Positions 11,046 through 20,752 of a DNA stretch of 64,000 nt are shown one piece after another. The position numbers were made by a program, and so were the translations under genes. Source of the DNA: Eurosta solidaginis (lineage: Eukaryota; Arthropoda; Insecta; Diptera; Tephritidae); NCBI RefSeq assembly GCF_040869045.1, contig NC_090322.1, positions 189,533,477 through 189,597,476 on the forward strand. Direction: 5' to 3'. The notes under the pieces are model-generated. The model had not been told where the DNA came from, did no database searches, and saw only the letters and a list, made by a program, of their open reading frames with translations. Position 1 is the first letter of the stretch. The number at the start of each line of letters is the position of its first letter.

Positions 11046-11775
11046 CTAGGACTGATAAGTACCAATAAATGTGCCGCACATTGGGCAAAAATGATTGGCA
11101 TTGCGACAGGTATCCATACAATATGGAAGGCAACAACAACAACTGCGTAAACAAAAATATTATACAAATAACTCTTGTTTATATGTAAGTAATAAGAGAC
11201 ACTTCCTCATGTAAATTTAACGATTTATCCGCCAGATAAAACATTTTTCGTTAAATTTCACATGAGGGAACGGGCCTCAGGGTGTTAAATTTTCAGGCGA
11301 TTACTTCATGTGTCCTATCTTAAAGGCGGCTTTTCTGTGGAAAACTATGAAATTATGCCGTTTAAAAAATCTTACTTAGGCACATACATATATTCATCTG
11401 TAAATTGAATTTCACTTAGAAATGTTAACACCCTCATTTACGACACAATTAAACTTACCCAGTCCACGTTAACAACAAGCATGCCAAATGTGTTTTTGTC
11501 GTTGAACGGTGTCTAACCGTCGTCTTAACCACACATTTGCACTGTGGACAACGCAATTGCGTTGATTGTGGGCCCACTGGTGGATTCGGATTGGTATAAA
11601 TGGATGTATACTGCGGTATTGGTGATTGACCGGCCAATGGCACACCACTGGGTCCAGGTTGTTCGGTGATCGAATTATTAGTTTCCTTATAAGCCGGCGG
11701 CGGAGCTGTTGGTGTATTCAGTTCAGATGGCAAATCATTACGAATTTCATCATAAAGATGCTTATTGTATGCCAT
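11046..11775 (-). CDS. LITAF-domain protein, copy 1 (two exons)
   Basis: Exon 1 is 11459-11775 and exon 2 is 11046-11142, joined across a GTAAGT...ACGCAG intron; the spliced reading frame gives 137 residues. An N-terminal proline-rich tail has PTAP (residues 22-25) directly followed by PPAY (26-29). These are known docking motifs for TSG101 and Nedd4-type WW domains. The C-terminal LITAF domain has the first zinc knuckle CPQC (76-79), a hydrophobic membrane-dipping stretch rich in Leu and Cys (about 97-114), and the second knuckle CPMC (125-128) followed by GTFIGTY. The family sits on the cytosolic face of endosomal/lysosomal membranes and acts in trafficking. It differs from copies 2 and 3 by one extra Cys codon and several substitutions (for example His7 vs Pro, Asn34 vs Ile). 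Expression is not shown by the sequence. Confidence 0.88.
11205..11267. repeat. Intronic hairpin in LITAF copy 1
   Basis: CCTCATGTAAATTTAACGA (11205-11223) pairs with its complement at 11248-11267 apart from a one-base bulge, leaving a 24-nt loop. It lies in the single LITAF intron and recurs at the same place in copies 2 and 3. Weaker outer inverted similarity (TAAGAGACAC vs GTGTCCTATCTTA near 11325) suggests an old small foldback transposon. Confidence 0.65.
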
Positions 11776-12059
11776 TTTTTAAACCGAATTGGGTTTTTTA
11801 TTTCGCGCCTTAAACGAAAGTTTTTAGTACAGTGGGTAAATTTTTAAGCGTCAAATCACCAAATTGTGTGAACGTTTGATAAATACTGATGCACAGCTTA
11901 AAATTGTATTAGCATATTGCTGTTGTTTTTGAGTCAGGAAGTAGTTTCAAACTACATACGCGATGCACAGTGGGCGAAATAACACAGTTTTTTCGAAAAA
12001 TTATAGTTCTTTGTTTCGTGTAATAAGTTATATTCTACTAAAGGAGAAATCGCAAGGGG

Positions 12060-12740
12060 CTCTTAGTAGTTATACTCAGCTGAGCAGAGTACCCTGTAAC
12101 GGCATAAACTAATCGAGATAGATATAGACTTCTATATATCAAAATAATCTGGGCGAAAAAATAAATTCATTAAGTCATGTCCGTTCGTCCGTCCGTCCGT
12201 CCGTAAAGACGATAACTTGAGTAAATTTTGATGAAATTTGGTATGTACGTTCTGGGCACTCATCTCAGAAAACCGAAAAAGTGCGATAATTCATTACCAA
12301 GGACAAATTAAGCGATGAAGCTTGGTAAGTGGGTTGACCCTATGACGCAGAATAGAAAATTAGTAAAATTTTTGGACAATGGGCGTGGCACCGACCACTT
12401 TTTAAAGAAGGTAATTTAAAAGTTTTGCTAGCTGTAATTTGGCAGTCGTTGGAGATATCATGATGGAATTTGGCAGGAACGTTACTCCTGTTTCTATATG
12501 TGTGCTAACTAAAAATTAGCAAAATCGAAAAAAAAATTATTTTCAAAGTCAAATTTTAATAAAAAATTTAATATCTTCACAGTATATATGTAAGTAAATT
12601 ATGTCAACATTCAACGCCAGTAAAGATATGATGCAACAAAATACAAAAATAAAAGAAAATTTCAAAATAGGCGTGGCTCCGCCCTTTTTCGTTTAATTTG
12701 TCTAGAATACTTTTAATGCCATAAGTCGAACAAAATAGTA
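12060..12740 (+). repeat. Dispersed noncoding repeat with GTCC microsatellite
   Basis: Starts near TACTCAGCTGAGCAGAG, contains five GTCC units at about 12185-12204, and then the words ATGAAATTTGGTATGTACG and GGGCGTGGCACCGACCAC. The segment 12440-12520 reappears inverted at about 21105-21185 and 44970-45050. I recall this family as extremely abundant in tephritid genomes. No coding potential is evident. Confidence 0.65.
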
Positions 12741-13660
12741 AGTCTCTTAAAAATTGATCGTACATTTCTTCCCTTCAGTAAGACGGTTCTGCCCGCCCCA
12801 TAGCGAAACTTTTTGAGATAGGTATTTCACTCCCTCTTGCGTCTGAAATACATTTAGAAAAAATTCAATCATATAACTTCCAGGAATTTATTGAAAAACT
12901 GATCCAAAGATTCCTAAGTTTAAGGAAGGATTCATATTACTAGTTAAATCTGAAATAACGGAAAAGTTGATCGCAACATTCCACATGCCCAGAAGTGTGC
13001 TTCCCGAAATCTGTGAATATTCCGAACGCTGGCACATCTATTACTTCTGTTTTTACTAAGTATATATTTAGCTTTGATCAAAATTTTAACTCTTTAAATC
13101 GCCGAGAATTCCTCATTTCGTAAGAATTTTTCAATGTGCCAACTTTTGGATATTTTTGAAATTTTTGTATTGTTTTGGTGCCTTATTAGGGTTTCTAGTG
13201 TCGACTCTATGAAAACTAACTTAAAATTTGATCGCATGATGACACATACTCAGTACAGATTTTCAAAAGATCTATAAATATTTCGATCCCTGTTCCATCT
13301 ATTGGAGTTTTCTCTTGGTATTACATTTTTATAGAACTCTGAGCTTTGTTCAATGTTTCAGGTCTTTATATCACTGGCAAATTACTTAGAAAGGCATCTC
13401 AAGACTCCTAAACTTGTATCAATTCATTATCTTGATCCGTGTGCCACCTACCGCTTTTTTAAGCTATTGCATAGATTTTATCGGGGGCTTGGCGACTGAA
13501 TCAAAAAAAAACCGTAACTGATATATGTACATAAAATCATGGAACAACATCTGTTAATAACAGCAAAAGTTTCGGTGTTAGCAACGGCCGATTACATAAA
13601 ATTGGATCTATTTATGCGAATATTGGTTGTTGTCTTTGGTATACATTTATCTTCACTACT
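12741..13660 (+). repeat. Degenerate ~110-130-bp tandem repeat array
   Basis: Loosely repeated modules share words such as AAAAATT(G/T)ATCG, GATCCCTGTTCCATCTA and GTGCCACCTACC. They resemble the 117-bp minisatellite at 20.2 kb, whose core is CACCTAGCGGCGA. A related but more diverged version lies at about 60160-61090. The 5'-truncated Helentron fragment is embedded between this block and a similar one at 15040-15500. Confidence 0.5.
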
Positions 13661-13669
13661 GCGCTGTAG

Positions 13670-14761
13670 ATGGCACCCATTGAATTACGAGCAGCAAATA
13701 TTTCATTAACATCGGATAGAAAATGTATAGCCAAACGCAAACATTTTCCATTAGCTTCAGCTCTTGCTCTAACTATACATAAGCCGCAAGGTGGAACTTT
13801 TGACGAAATAGTATATGAGTATAGTAAAGCTCATTCTCAGGAACTCGTTTATGTTGCGCTCTCTCGGGTGACAAATATTGGAAAATTGTATATCACGACA
13901 AAAAACGATAATGCCGCATTTAAGTTTTATCGTAATCGAAAGCAAGCTGCATCGACTGCATCTTTGTTGCAAGAATTCAAAAGACTGTCTTTAAATAGTG
14001 TTCAGACGATAGCTCAAAGTGTCTTAGATTTCATTAGTAATAGAAATGGCATTTCAATAATTACTCTCAATTGCCAAAGTCTAAATAGTCACAAATACGA
14101 TTTACAAGATTCAGTTACGAGACAAATAATTGACTTACTTCTTACCGAAACTTACATGACGCGTGATAATCCGATTGAAATACCTAATTTCAAATGTATT
14201 GTTCAATTCAAACGAGATACTGCTCCAAAGGGTGGTGTAGCTATTTACCAAAATAACAATAACGTTACTAATATTATGACACCGAATATTGAAATAAATA
14301 TTGCACAAGTTAGCGATGTTAATTTTAGGTGCTCATTTGTTGGATATATTTATGCGTACTTATGCAAACTTAGAAATGGTCTACACATTGTCATGGTAGC
14401 AATTTATATTTCTCCGAATCCAAAATTAGACGAGGTAGAGCATTTTATTCATCGCACTCTACTCGAGTACTCTGAAGAAGGGGCAAAAATACTTGGTACA
14501 AATGCTAATAAATTTCCACTTATCTTGGTCGGCGATTTCAACATCAATTTCGCTGATAGAAAATCAGAGCGGTTGACAAGTTTTCTTTTTGAAAAATTCA
14601 ATCTGAAAATAAATAATGATCCAAAACGATCCACAACAAAATATGGGACCACCATTGACGCGGTATTTTCAAGATATTTAGAGGATATCAAGTCTCAAAC
14701 GTATGTTTCCTATTTCAGTTACCATAAACCTATAATTTCCATTATAAATATTACTGAATAA
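13670..14761 (+). pseudogene. Helentron RepHel C-terminus: Pif1 helicase end + endonuclease, copy 1
   Basis: An open frame of 363 codons, preceded immediately by a stop. Residues 25-75 match the last Pif1/Helitron helicase motifs: LTIHKPQGGTF (motif V) and VYVALSRV (motif VI). Residues 128-363 are an AP-type endonuclease/exonuclease domain with ITLN (131-134), TET (159-161), GDFN (288-291) and a final S-x-H. A helicase followed by an AP endonuclease is the layout of Helentrons. Oddities: motif V has Pro39 where copy 2 keeps the usual Ser, and the SDH motif is SYH (350-352), removing a catalytic Asp. Rep, helicase motifs I-IV and the 5' end are missing, so it is dead despite the open frame. 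Confidence 0.8.
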
Positions 14762-15040
14762 CCTATATATGTACATATCTTGTAAGATAATAATAAAAAT
14801 TTTTTAACCAATATTAACTTCTCATTTATTCAATAAAAGTAAAAAATTTGTTTTCTTATTGGTCACCCCGCTTAAAAATTTTGACTTGAATTAATATCAA
14901 AGACAAAACTTGAATTAATATCAAAGAAAACAAAATGTTGCATAAATATTATAATTGCATAAGTTGATAATATGCAATAGCTTTACCGCGGCAGTCCCCG
15001 AGTGCCATACGTCCTTTTTTTTTTGTGCATTGTCACGGTG
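14762..15040 (+). other. Helentron 3' flank with AATAAA
   Basis: AT-rich sequence after the Helentron stop, with an AATAAA at about 14833 and a short GAATTAATATCAAAGA duplication near 14890-14925. Part of this flank, plus the end of the ORF, is duplicated again at 39732-39970. Confidence 0.5.
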
Positions 15041-15793
15041 CGGAAATCTAAGCGTAAGGTTTAAAGTTTCTAGCGAAATGAAAAGTTGCTTAAATATCTT
15101 TAGCTAATTTCAACATGCTCAGATTGGCTTTTCCACAGATCTCTAAATATTTTGATGGCAGCCTCACCTATATTTTTGTCCTTAGTGCGCAAAATTTCCA
15201 ACTTCTGAAAAATAGTTAAAATCCCTGTGCCATCTAGTGACGGTTTTGTCTTTTTTTGAAGACTCTAGCTCTACGAGAAATTACTCAAAAATCTATTTTA
15301 AGATTCGCCAATTTTTTATCATTTCTTATTTTCAAGAAATTTGATCGGTTTATTCCCATAGTACGCCGGCTCATAAATTTTCTAAGAACTATAAGTGTTT
15401 CAATTGTACAGCTTTAATGCTGATAACAGCGAGACTCATTTTTGGGCAATTTGTTGCTTAGTGACCTATAAATCGGGTATAAGGAACGTTGCTTTCCCAT
15501 CTACTGCCATGCAGTCAAACCAACTAGTTTAGTTCTATACTAAAAGAATACTAGTTTGCCCAAAATTCCAACTAGTATGAGTTCTGTAATTTTTCCATAT
15601 TAGCAACTGGCATTTTTAACACCTCTCTGAAGTTGGCATGACAACTTTTACGTGGAAAAAATTACCTATTGGGAAAAATGCAGTGAATTTGCCGTAATTT
15701 ATCCGTGAAACAAAAAAAATTTGCCGTGGCCATGTTTTAGAGAATACAAGGTGGCACGCCAACTTCACGTGAAGTTAGTGTTCCACCCTCAGA
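15041..15793. other. Degenerate repeat DNA, no gene
   Basis: Continues the degenerate tandem family seen at 12741-13660, then non-coding sequence. The homologous DNA at about 60755-61430 lacks the Helentron, which suggests this was the insertion neighbourhood. No coding signal is visible. Confidence 0.45.
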
Positions 15794-15894
15794 AAACCAC
15801 CTTAGAGGCCAGCTAGGAAAATAATTCTTGCACACGAATTTGCCGTAAATTTGCCGTAGATAAGTGGCATATTTTATAAATTCGAAAAAAGTAA

Positions 15895-16344
15895 CTAACA
15901 AATTATTAAAATGTCCTCATTTGTGACTTTGCGGCTAATGTTTCTTGCATGGTCTCGACGATGTGCTCTAAAATCTTTATTTCTGGATTCAGCGGCTTCT
16001 TCGGCCAACTTTCCGATAGGAATGGAACCAAAATGCTCTAGTATTGAAGTTCCTTGTACTAAAATTTTATGTACACTTGAAGGCATGTAATACCATTCAT
16101 ATAGTTCGACGTAAACTCGAATGGTTTCTCTGGCGTACATGTTGAACTTTTGTACATTTATTGGAGACCCACATGAAAGTGACCCTAATATTATCGAGAA
16201 TCTTTGAATGAAATTTTCATTAACACCAGTTATAGAGGCGGTAGTTTCAATGTCAACGAAAAATACTAGCGGTATTTCCATCATTCGTTGTACCGTGCCT
16301 TGCTTTACCACGTCTACCAGTAAACCTGTCTGAATAGTAAACAT
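15895..16344 (-). CDS. Transposase-like ORF fragment of unassigned family
   Basis: 149 codons on the minus strand, intact in unit 1 only. The C-terminal half has SVHKILVQGTSI, then IPIGKLAEEAAESRNKDFR and a basic HRRDHARNISRK stretch. I associate this motif set, from memory and unverified, with multi-copy uncharacterised proteins in aphids and other insects that behave like transposon products. No zinc finger and no complete DDE set are visible in this fragment. In unit 2 all but roughly the first 17 codons have been replaced by duplicated DNA. A host gene is unlikely given its location inside inverted repeats. Confidence 0.45.
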   Translation of the reverse strand: MFTIQTGLLVDVVKQGTVQRMMEIPLVFFVDIETTASITGVNENFIQRFSIILGSLSCGSPINVQKFNMYARETIRVYVELYEWYYMPSSVHKILVQGTSILEHFGSIPIGKLAEEAAESRNKDFRAHRRDHARNISRKVTNEDILIIC

Positions 16345-16401
16345 TATTTTAGTGAAGCCAAAATTGTTGGAAATTGGAAAAAATACCTAGATATACACAT
16401 A

Positions 16402-16828
16402 TGCATGGACCATGACAACAGCAGATGAAGCGGCTTTGGGAGTGTTCGAGAGAAAGGTTCTTCGAAAGATTTATGGACCTCTACGCGTTGGCGAAGGCGA
16501 GTACCGAAGAAGATTTAATGATGAGCTCTACGAGCTATACGCAGACATCAATATAGTCCAGCGAATTAAAACGCAGCGGCTGCGCTTGCTAGGCCATGTT
16601 ATGCGAATGAAAGATGATGCTCCGGCCAAGAAAGTGTTTCTATCGGAACCCGCCTATGGAAGCAGAGGTAGAGGGCGGCCCGCACTCCGTTGGAAGGACC
16701 AGGTGGAAAACGATTTAAACTCCCTTGGTGTGACCAATTGGCGCCGGTTGGCGGAGCGAAGGAGCGACTGACGCGCCTTGTTGGACGGCCATAACCGTTT
16801 AGACGGTTAAGCGCCAATTAAGTAAGTA
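16402..16828 (+). mobile_element. RTE-like retrotransposon 3' tail, unit 1
   Basis: Plus-strand frame 16412-16771 reads MTTADEAALGVFERKVLRK, IYGPLRV, FNDELYELYADINIVQRIK, GHVMRM and GRGRPALRW. This is the C-terminal region of an insect endonuclease/reverse-transcriptase element. It ends in GCGCCAATTAAGTAAGTA, the family's terminal microsatellite. It lacks the EN and RT domains, so it is a short 5'-truncated copy. Relative to the consensus visible in its sister copies it has small changes only, so it is a fairly young insertion. Confidence 0.78.
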
Positions 16829-17361
16829 CACATATATGCTCGTTAGGGTATGTCGATATAAAACCCGGTTACTAAAAGTGTCATTACTTTTTTAAATTAG
16901 GTTCTACGAAAAAATGTTATATAAAAATAAATTATGGAAAAAGATCACAGAATACGAAAATGTACATTTAAAGCCCTAAGTCCCAAATTTTCAATTTCGC
17001 TCCACTGTGCGGCGTCGGCGTCTGTTTTTATGGCCTTATTACTTGCACCAAAGGCTGTTCAGCTCTTGTCAACTGCGTGGGAATTACCACACATTCCAAG
17101 GACTCTGTACATATGTATTTATCTTAGCGTATGGGTGTTTCCCGCGTTACGGATGCTCCATCGTGACACACTCTTTTGAGCATAGAAACCATAGCAGGCA
17201 TAATGCAGAAAATTTGCATAGCTTTCTACCTAACTCAAATACAAAAATCTTTCGTAAGTGATGCACATGTCATCATAAAGTTGTTGCTAAGACGTACATA
17301 TGTAACTCATATTTTAAGCGGCATTATTGGAATGGTATATGAAGGAACATGCAAAGACTAT
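16829..17361. other. No gene recognised
   Basis: Several overlapping short frames (16934-17370) exist on the plus strand but none has a family signature. Unit 2 has about 190 extra bases here (about 40783-40995) that are absent from unit 1. Confidence 0.4.
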
Positions 17362-17491
17362 GGCGCATAGTCAATGTCAAAATAAAATAGATTTTATATT
17401 TAGCTGCAGATTTTTTGACAGATAGCTCATAGAAAATTATATCAAAAAGCAGTAACTAAATTTAAAACCTATTTTATTTTGACTATGCGCC
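17362..17491. mobile_element. 130-bp foldback MITE, unit 1
   Basis: Terminal inverted repeats begin GGCGCATAGTCA and continue through AAAATAAAATAG on both sides; the left arm carries a few extra bases. The element is flanked by TAT/TA, compatible with a TA-type (Tc1/mariner-like) target, but the exact border is ambiguous. It is noncoding. The same element is at 41241-41370, and part of it appears inverted at about 39610-39705. Confidence 0.7.
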
Positions 17492-17532
17492 TATATATTT
17501 TTATAAAATAAGCCACTTACCATACGGTGCAC

Positions 17533-17723
17533 CAAGGCGAATTCAGTAAGGTGGTGTTATCCGAACAGCTGATTTCTTCTTCTTGATAATTTTCCATACA
17601 ACGCCTTGTACTGCAACATGTCAGTTAATCGAAATCAATGAACATTTTATTTTGACTTGACATTCTTCTGCACGGCGATTTGGTTGAATTCGCTTTGCCA
17701 CCACCTTGTATGGATTCGCCTTG
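17533..17723. mobile_element. P-element-like MITE, 191 bp, unit 1
   Basis: The termini are imperfect inverted repeats CAAGGCGAAT(T/C)CA...AAGGTGGTG. As in the 10710 element and the P-element TIR, an AAGGTGG block lies about 16 bp from the end. Flanks are GGTGCACC on the left and GATGCACC on the right (the C at the border is shared), an 8-bp near-match in a palindromic target. It is noncoding. Size and architecture match the MITE at 10710 but the interior sequence differs, so they are separate subfamilies. Confidence 0.68.
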
Positions 17724-17846
17724 GATGCACCATAAAAAAATTTGAATTTTCTTTTTCGAATTTATAAAATATGCCACTTATCTACAGCAAATTTACGGCA
17801 AATTCGTGTGCAATAATTATTTTCCTAGCTGGTCTCTAAGGTGGTT

Positions 17847-18555
17847 TTTTTTTTAAATATATATAATAATAACGTAAAAAAGCAATGAAAATTAAAAATG
17901 AGTAAAAATCCGTGGTATGATAACAAAATACTCCCCTAAAAGTCCCCCCCCCCCCCCCCTGGAACCACACATGTTACACATTGATATTAAAGATTCTAGC
18001 TACATATATAATTAAATATTTTTACAATACTTCTTTGAATACAATATTAAACGTGAAAATAAAATAATTTTTTTTTTAATTTTTCTTGCACTGAAAGGGT
18101 AATATCCTCAAATCGTCTTATACCGTTTTCACACAGAAACTTAACCGAATCAGATTTCTATTTAATGAAATAATTAAAATTACCTTTTCATACAGGGCCT
18201 TTTGCTTCATTAAGCGCACATCTGTCAGCAGCCCCAAAAGATATTTCGTTTTTACAAAAAGTGCATGCGCAACTACCCATAGATGTTGCACGTAACCAAA
18301 TATATGCCAATTTTCGAAAAAGCCATATTATCTTTTACAGCAAATGCAGCGAATATTAAGTTTTGAAAAGTTTCGTGTTTTTCTCTTTTTTGTAAATTAT
18401 TGAAAATAATTCATTTTTGATTGTCATTGGCTGCATTGACAATGAAATTCGAAGCACCAAGCAAAACCGACTGGATTTTTCACTCGATTAGGCATTCAAT
18501 TAAGCAATAATGAGATAATTAAAAATTTGTATTTTTTATAGAAGATTGAGTTAAA
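17847..18555. other. Noncoding, includes an 18-C homopolymer
   Basis: AT-rich sequence containing a poly-C run (about 17943-17961) that is much shorter and interrupted in unit 2 (about 41812-41822). It may include the 3' noncoding part of the adjoining Helitron on the minus strand. No gene is seen. Confidence 0.4.
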
Positions 18556-19556
18556 TTAGGCCTTTAATGTAGAAAACTTGACTAATTAAGCCTCTCTGTG
18601 AAATTGGCATTACTCTAGAAAAAGCTACATATAATTGCCCGTGCGAAAATACAGGGCTAGGCAAATATAAGCCAGCTTTGTCAAAGGTTTGACCTTGTGC
18701 TTCATTAATTGTCATAGCGAAAGCTACTTTTAACGGAAACTATTTTCTTGTCATCTGGAAAGGTACAGTTGGATCGGACATGGTAAGTTTAATTCGAGCT
18801 ATAATTGCTATCTTTCCCGAGTCGATTAATTTGACCGTGATTGTGTTCTCGCCTAAATGAATGACGACTAACCTTGCACCATTTATAAGTCCTGCTTTGG
18901 CATTAAGGTTACGAAGCAGCATTACGATTGCATTTTTCTTCAGAAGAAGTTTATGGGGAGGCAAGCCGGAAGGATTTAGGGGATTAAAAAACGCAGTTGG
19001 ATAACATTGAACATTATGAGTTTCATCTTTCTCAACTATATCGCCACTTAGATACACTCTACTCTTACCTGACAATAAATTACATACAATAAACTCATTA
19101 AAAGTGGAGCAATTGTCATTTTTTGGACATAAAATAGCTGTTGAATGAAAATTAGATATGCTTCTGTCATTTATTTCATTTGTTCCAAAGACTTTAGCAG
19201 TGAGGTTATTATGATCAATGTAGCATTTTCGAGGTATCTTAATCGTATCTTCGGATATATTTGATTGAATTTCTAAGTCACCATTTCCTAGTTTGAGCAA
19301 CCAGTTTTTAAACTCATGGTCGAATTTTTACTTTTGCCCACAACGGTGGGCGTTTTATACAATTTTCAATAATTGAAGTTCTGATCGCATGTCAACCAAC
19401 GGGAAGAACTTGTCTAAAATCACCTCCAAATACAAATATTTTTCCTCCAAATGGCAAATTAACATTCATGATGTCTTTTAAAAGTTTGTCAAGAATAGTA
19501 ATTGCATCTTTAGGAACCATAGATACTTCGTCCCAAATAAATAAATCGGTTTCACG
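18556..19556 (-). pseudogene. Helitron Pif1-type helicase remnant, unit 1
   Basis: Minus strand. FIWDEVSMVP (Walker B, about 19515-19550) is followed by FGGDFRQVLPVG (motif III, about 19395-19430), an in-frame TGA, a frame change, then a 186-codon open stretch (19300-18740). A TAG then interrupts the end motif FPLKVAFAMTINEAQGQTF and QLYVAFSRV (motifs V and VI). These motifs identify the helicase of a canonical Helitron, a different family from the 13670 Helentron. The Walker A end and the Rep nuclease are missing, and a piece between motif III and the open stretch appears deleted. It is a dead, 5'-truncated copy. Confidence 0.82.
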
Positions 19557-20204
19557 CAAAATACAAATTTATCAACTTAGCATGTTGGTATTTAACTTAT
19601 ACTTCAATCAAAAATCAACAGAAATCAGCTGTTCTTATTTGCTTATATGCGTCTACGATGCTACCATCAAAATTATGAAAGTTTTATGTACGAATGTTTT
19701 ATGAACGTTGTATGTATGTATGTATATAAAAGTCTCTTGTCAAATATCAACAGAAATCAGCTGTAAACCAATTAAAACGTACAGCTTGCACTGTCATCTA
19801 GTGTTCCGCAGTGCAAATGTGTGCCCACAATCGTTTATTTTTAACAAATTATTTTAATAAAATATAGCTACGCTTTTATTTAATTGTCTGATCAACGCCC
19901 TAGATTGATGAGGAGTGTGATGACTAGTACCTATGACCTACCTAATTATTTTTTACCTTTAAGTATTATTACTACTTAATGTAAGTATTGCTTTCAGTAA
20001 AACCGTTTAACTTAAATTATTTTTTTTTATTTATTTTATTATACTGAAATTTCACTAGCAAAATTTTAATTTATGTGCTCCGAAGTATTCTGACTTTACT
20101 TGTACCGGCAAATGAATTTTTGTAATAAAATTTTACTAACAAAATTTGAACTTATGTGCTCCAAAGTATTTTGATGTCAGTTCTACTGGACTGTGTATAA
20201 TATT
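19557..20204. other. No gene recognised
   Basis: AT-rich DNA with two close copies of an AAAATTTTAATTTATGTGCTCCGAAGTATT-like stretch (about 20055 and 20143), a prelude to the tandem array. No coding signal. Confidence 0.45.
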
Positions 20205-20752
20205 TGTTCAAAGAGCCAAATCGGACAGACAAGTACTAGGTTTTTGAATATCTCAATTTTTGCGACACCTAGCGTGAATTTTTTTTACTAAAGCGGTTAC
20301 TATTTCTGTATGTATAATATGATTTCAAAATATGAACCAAATCGGACCACAAATACGATTTTTGTGAATATCTTGATCCTTGCTCCACCTAGCGGCTATT
20401 TTTTCATAGGTCGCTTTCTATTCATGTATGTATTATGTGTTCCAAATATGAGCCAAATCGGAACAAAAATACGATTTTTGTGAATATCTCGATCCATGCA
20501 CCACCTAGCGGCGATTTTTTGTCATAGGTCGCTTTCTATTCTTGTATGTATTATGTGTTCCAAATATGAGCCTAATCGGACCACAAATACGATTTTTGTG
20601 AATATCTTGATCCTTGCTCCACCTAGCGGCGATTTTTTTCATAGGTCGGTTTCTATTCTTGTATGTATTATGTGTTTCAAATATGAGCCTAATCGGACCA
20701 CAAATACGATTTTTGTGAATATATCGATCCATGCGACACCTAGCGGCGATTA
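20205..20752 (+). repeat. 117-bp minisatellite, about 5 copies, unit 1
   Basis: The word ACGATTTTTGTGAATAT starts at 20355, 20471, 20589 and 20706, giving periods of 116, 118 and 117 bp. An older, diverged copy starts near 20236. Each unit also has GAGCC(A/T)AATCGGA and CACCTAGCGGCGA. Because the repeats are open in some frames they produce spurious periodic peptides on both strands. The same array is at 44070-44616. Confidence 0.9.

Larger units (their letters stand above)
15794..17846. mobile_element. Composite element bounded by ~95-bp inverted repeats
   Basis: The left arm (15794-15890) and right arm (17752-17846) are inverted copies. Shared words are CCACCTTAGAG, GCACACGAATTTGCCGT and GTGGCATATTTTATAAATTCG. 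Between them lie a 149-codon minus-strand ORF of transposase-like appearance, an RTE-like tail, a 130-bp MITE and a P-like MITE. The arms may be the long TIRs of a DNA transposon that later collected nested insertions. No convincing target duplication was found, so the boundary is approximate. Confidence 0.5.

Noticed and set aside
13670..14761. Host helicase or AP endonuclease gene
   Set aside because: Fusion order, truncation just before the first Met and a missing catalytic Asp match a Helentron relic.
15745..15810. A third P-like MITE (AATACAAGGTGG near CCACCTTAG)
   Set aside because: Only ~60 bp, the AAGGTGG block is at the wrong offset, and no target duplication is present.
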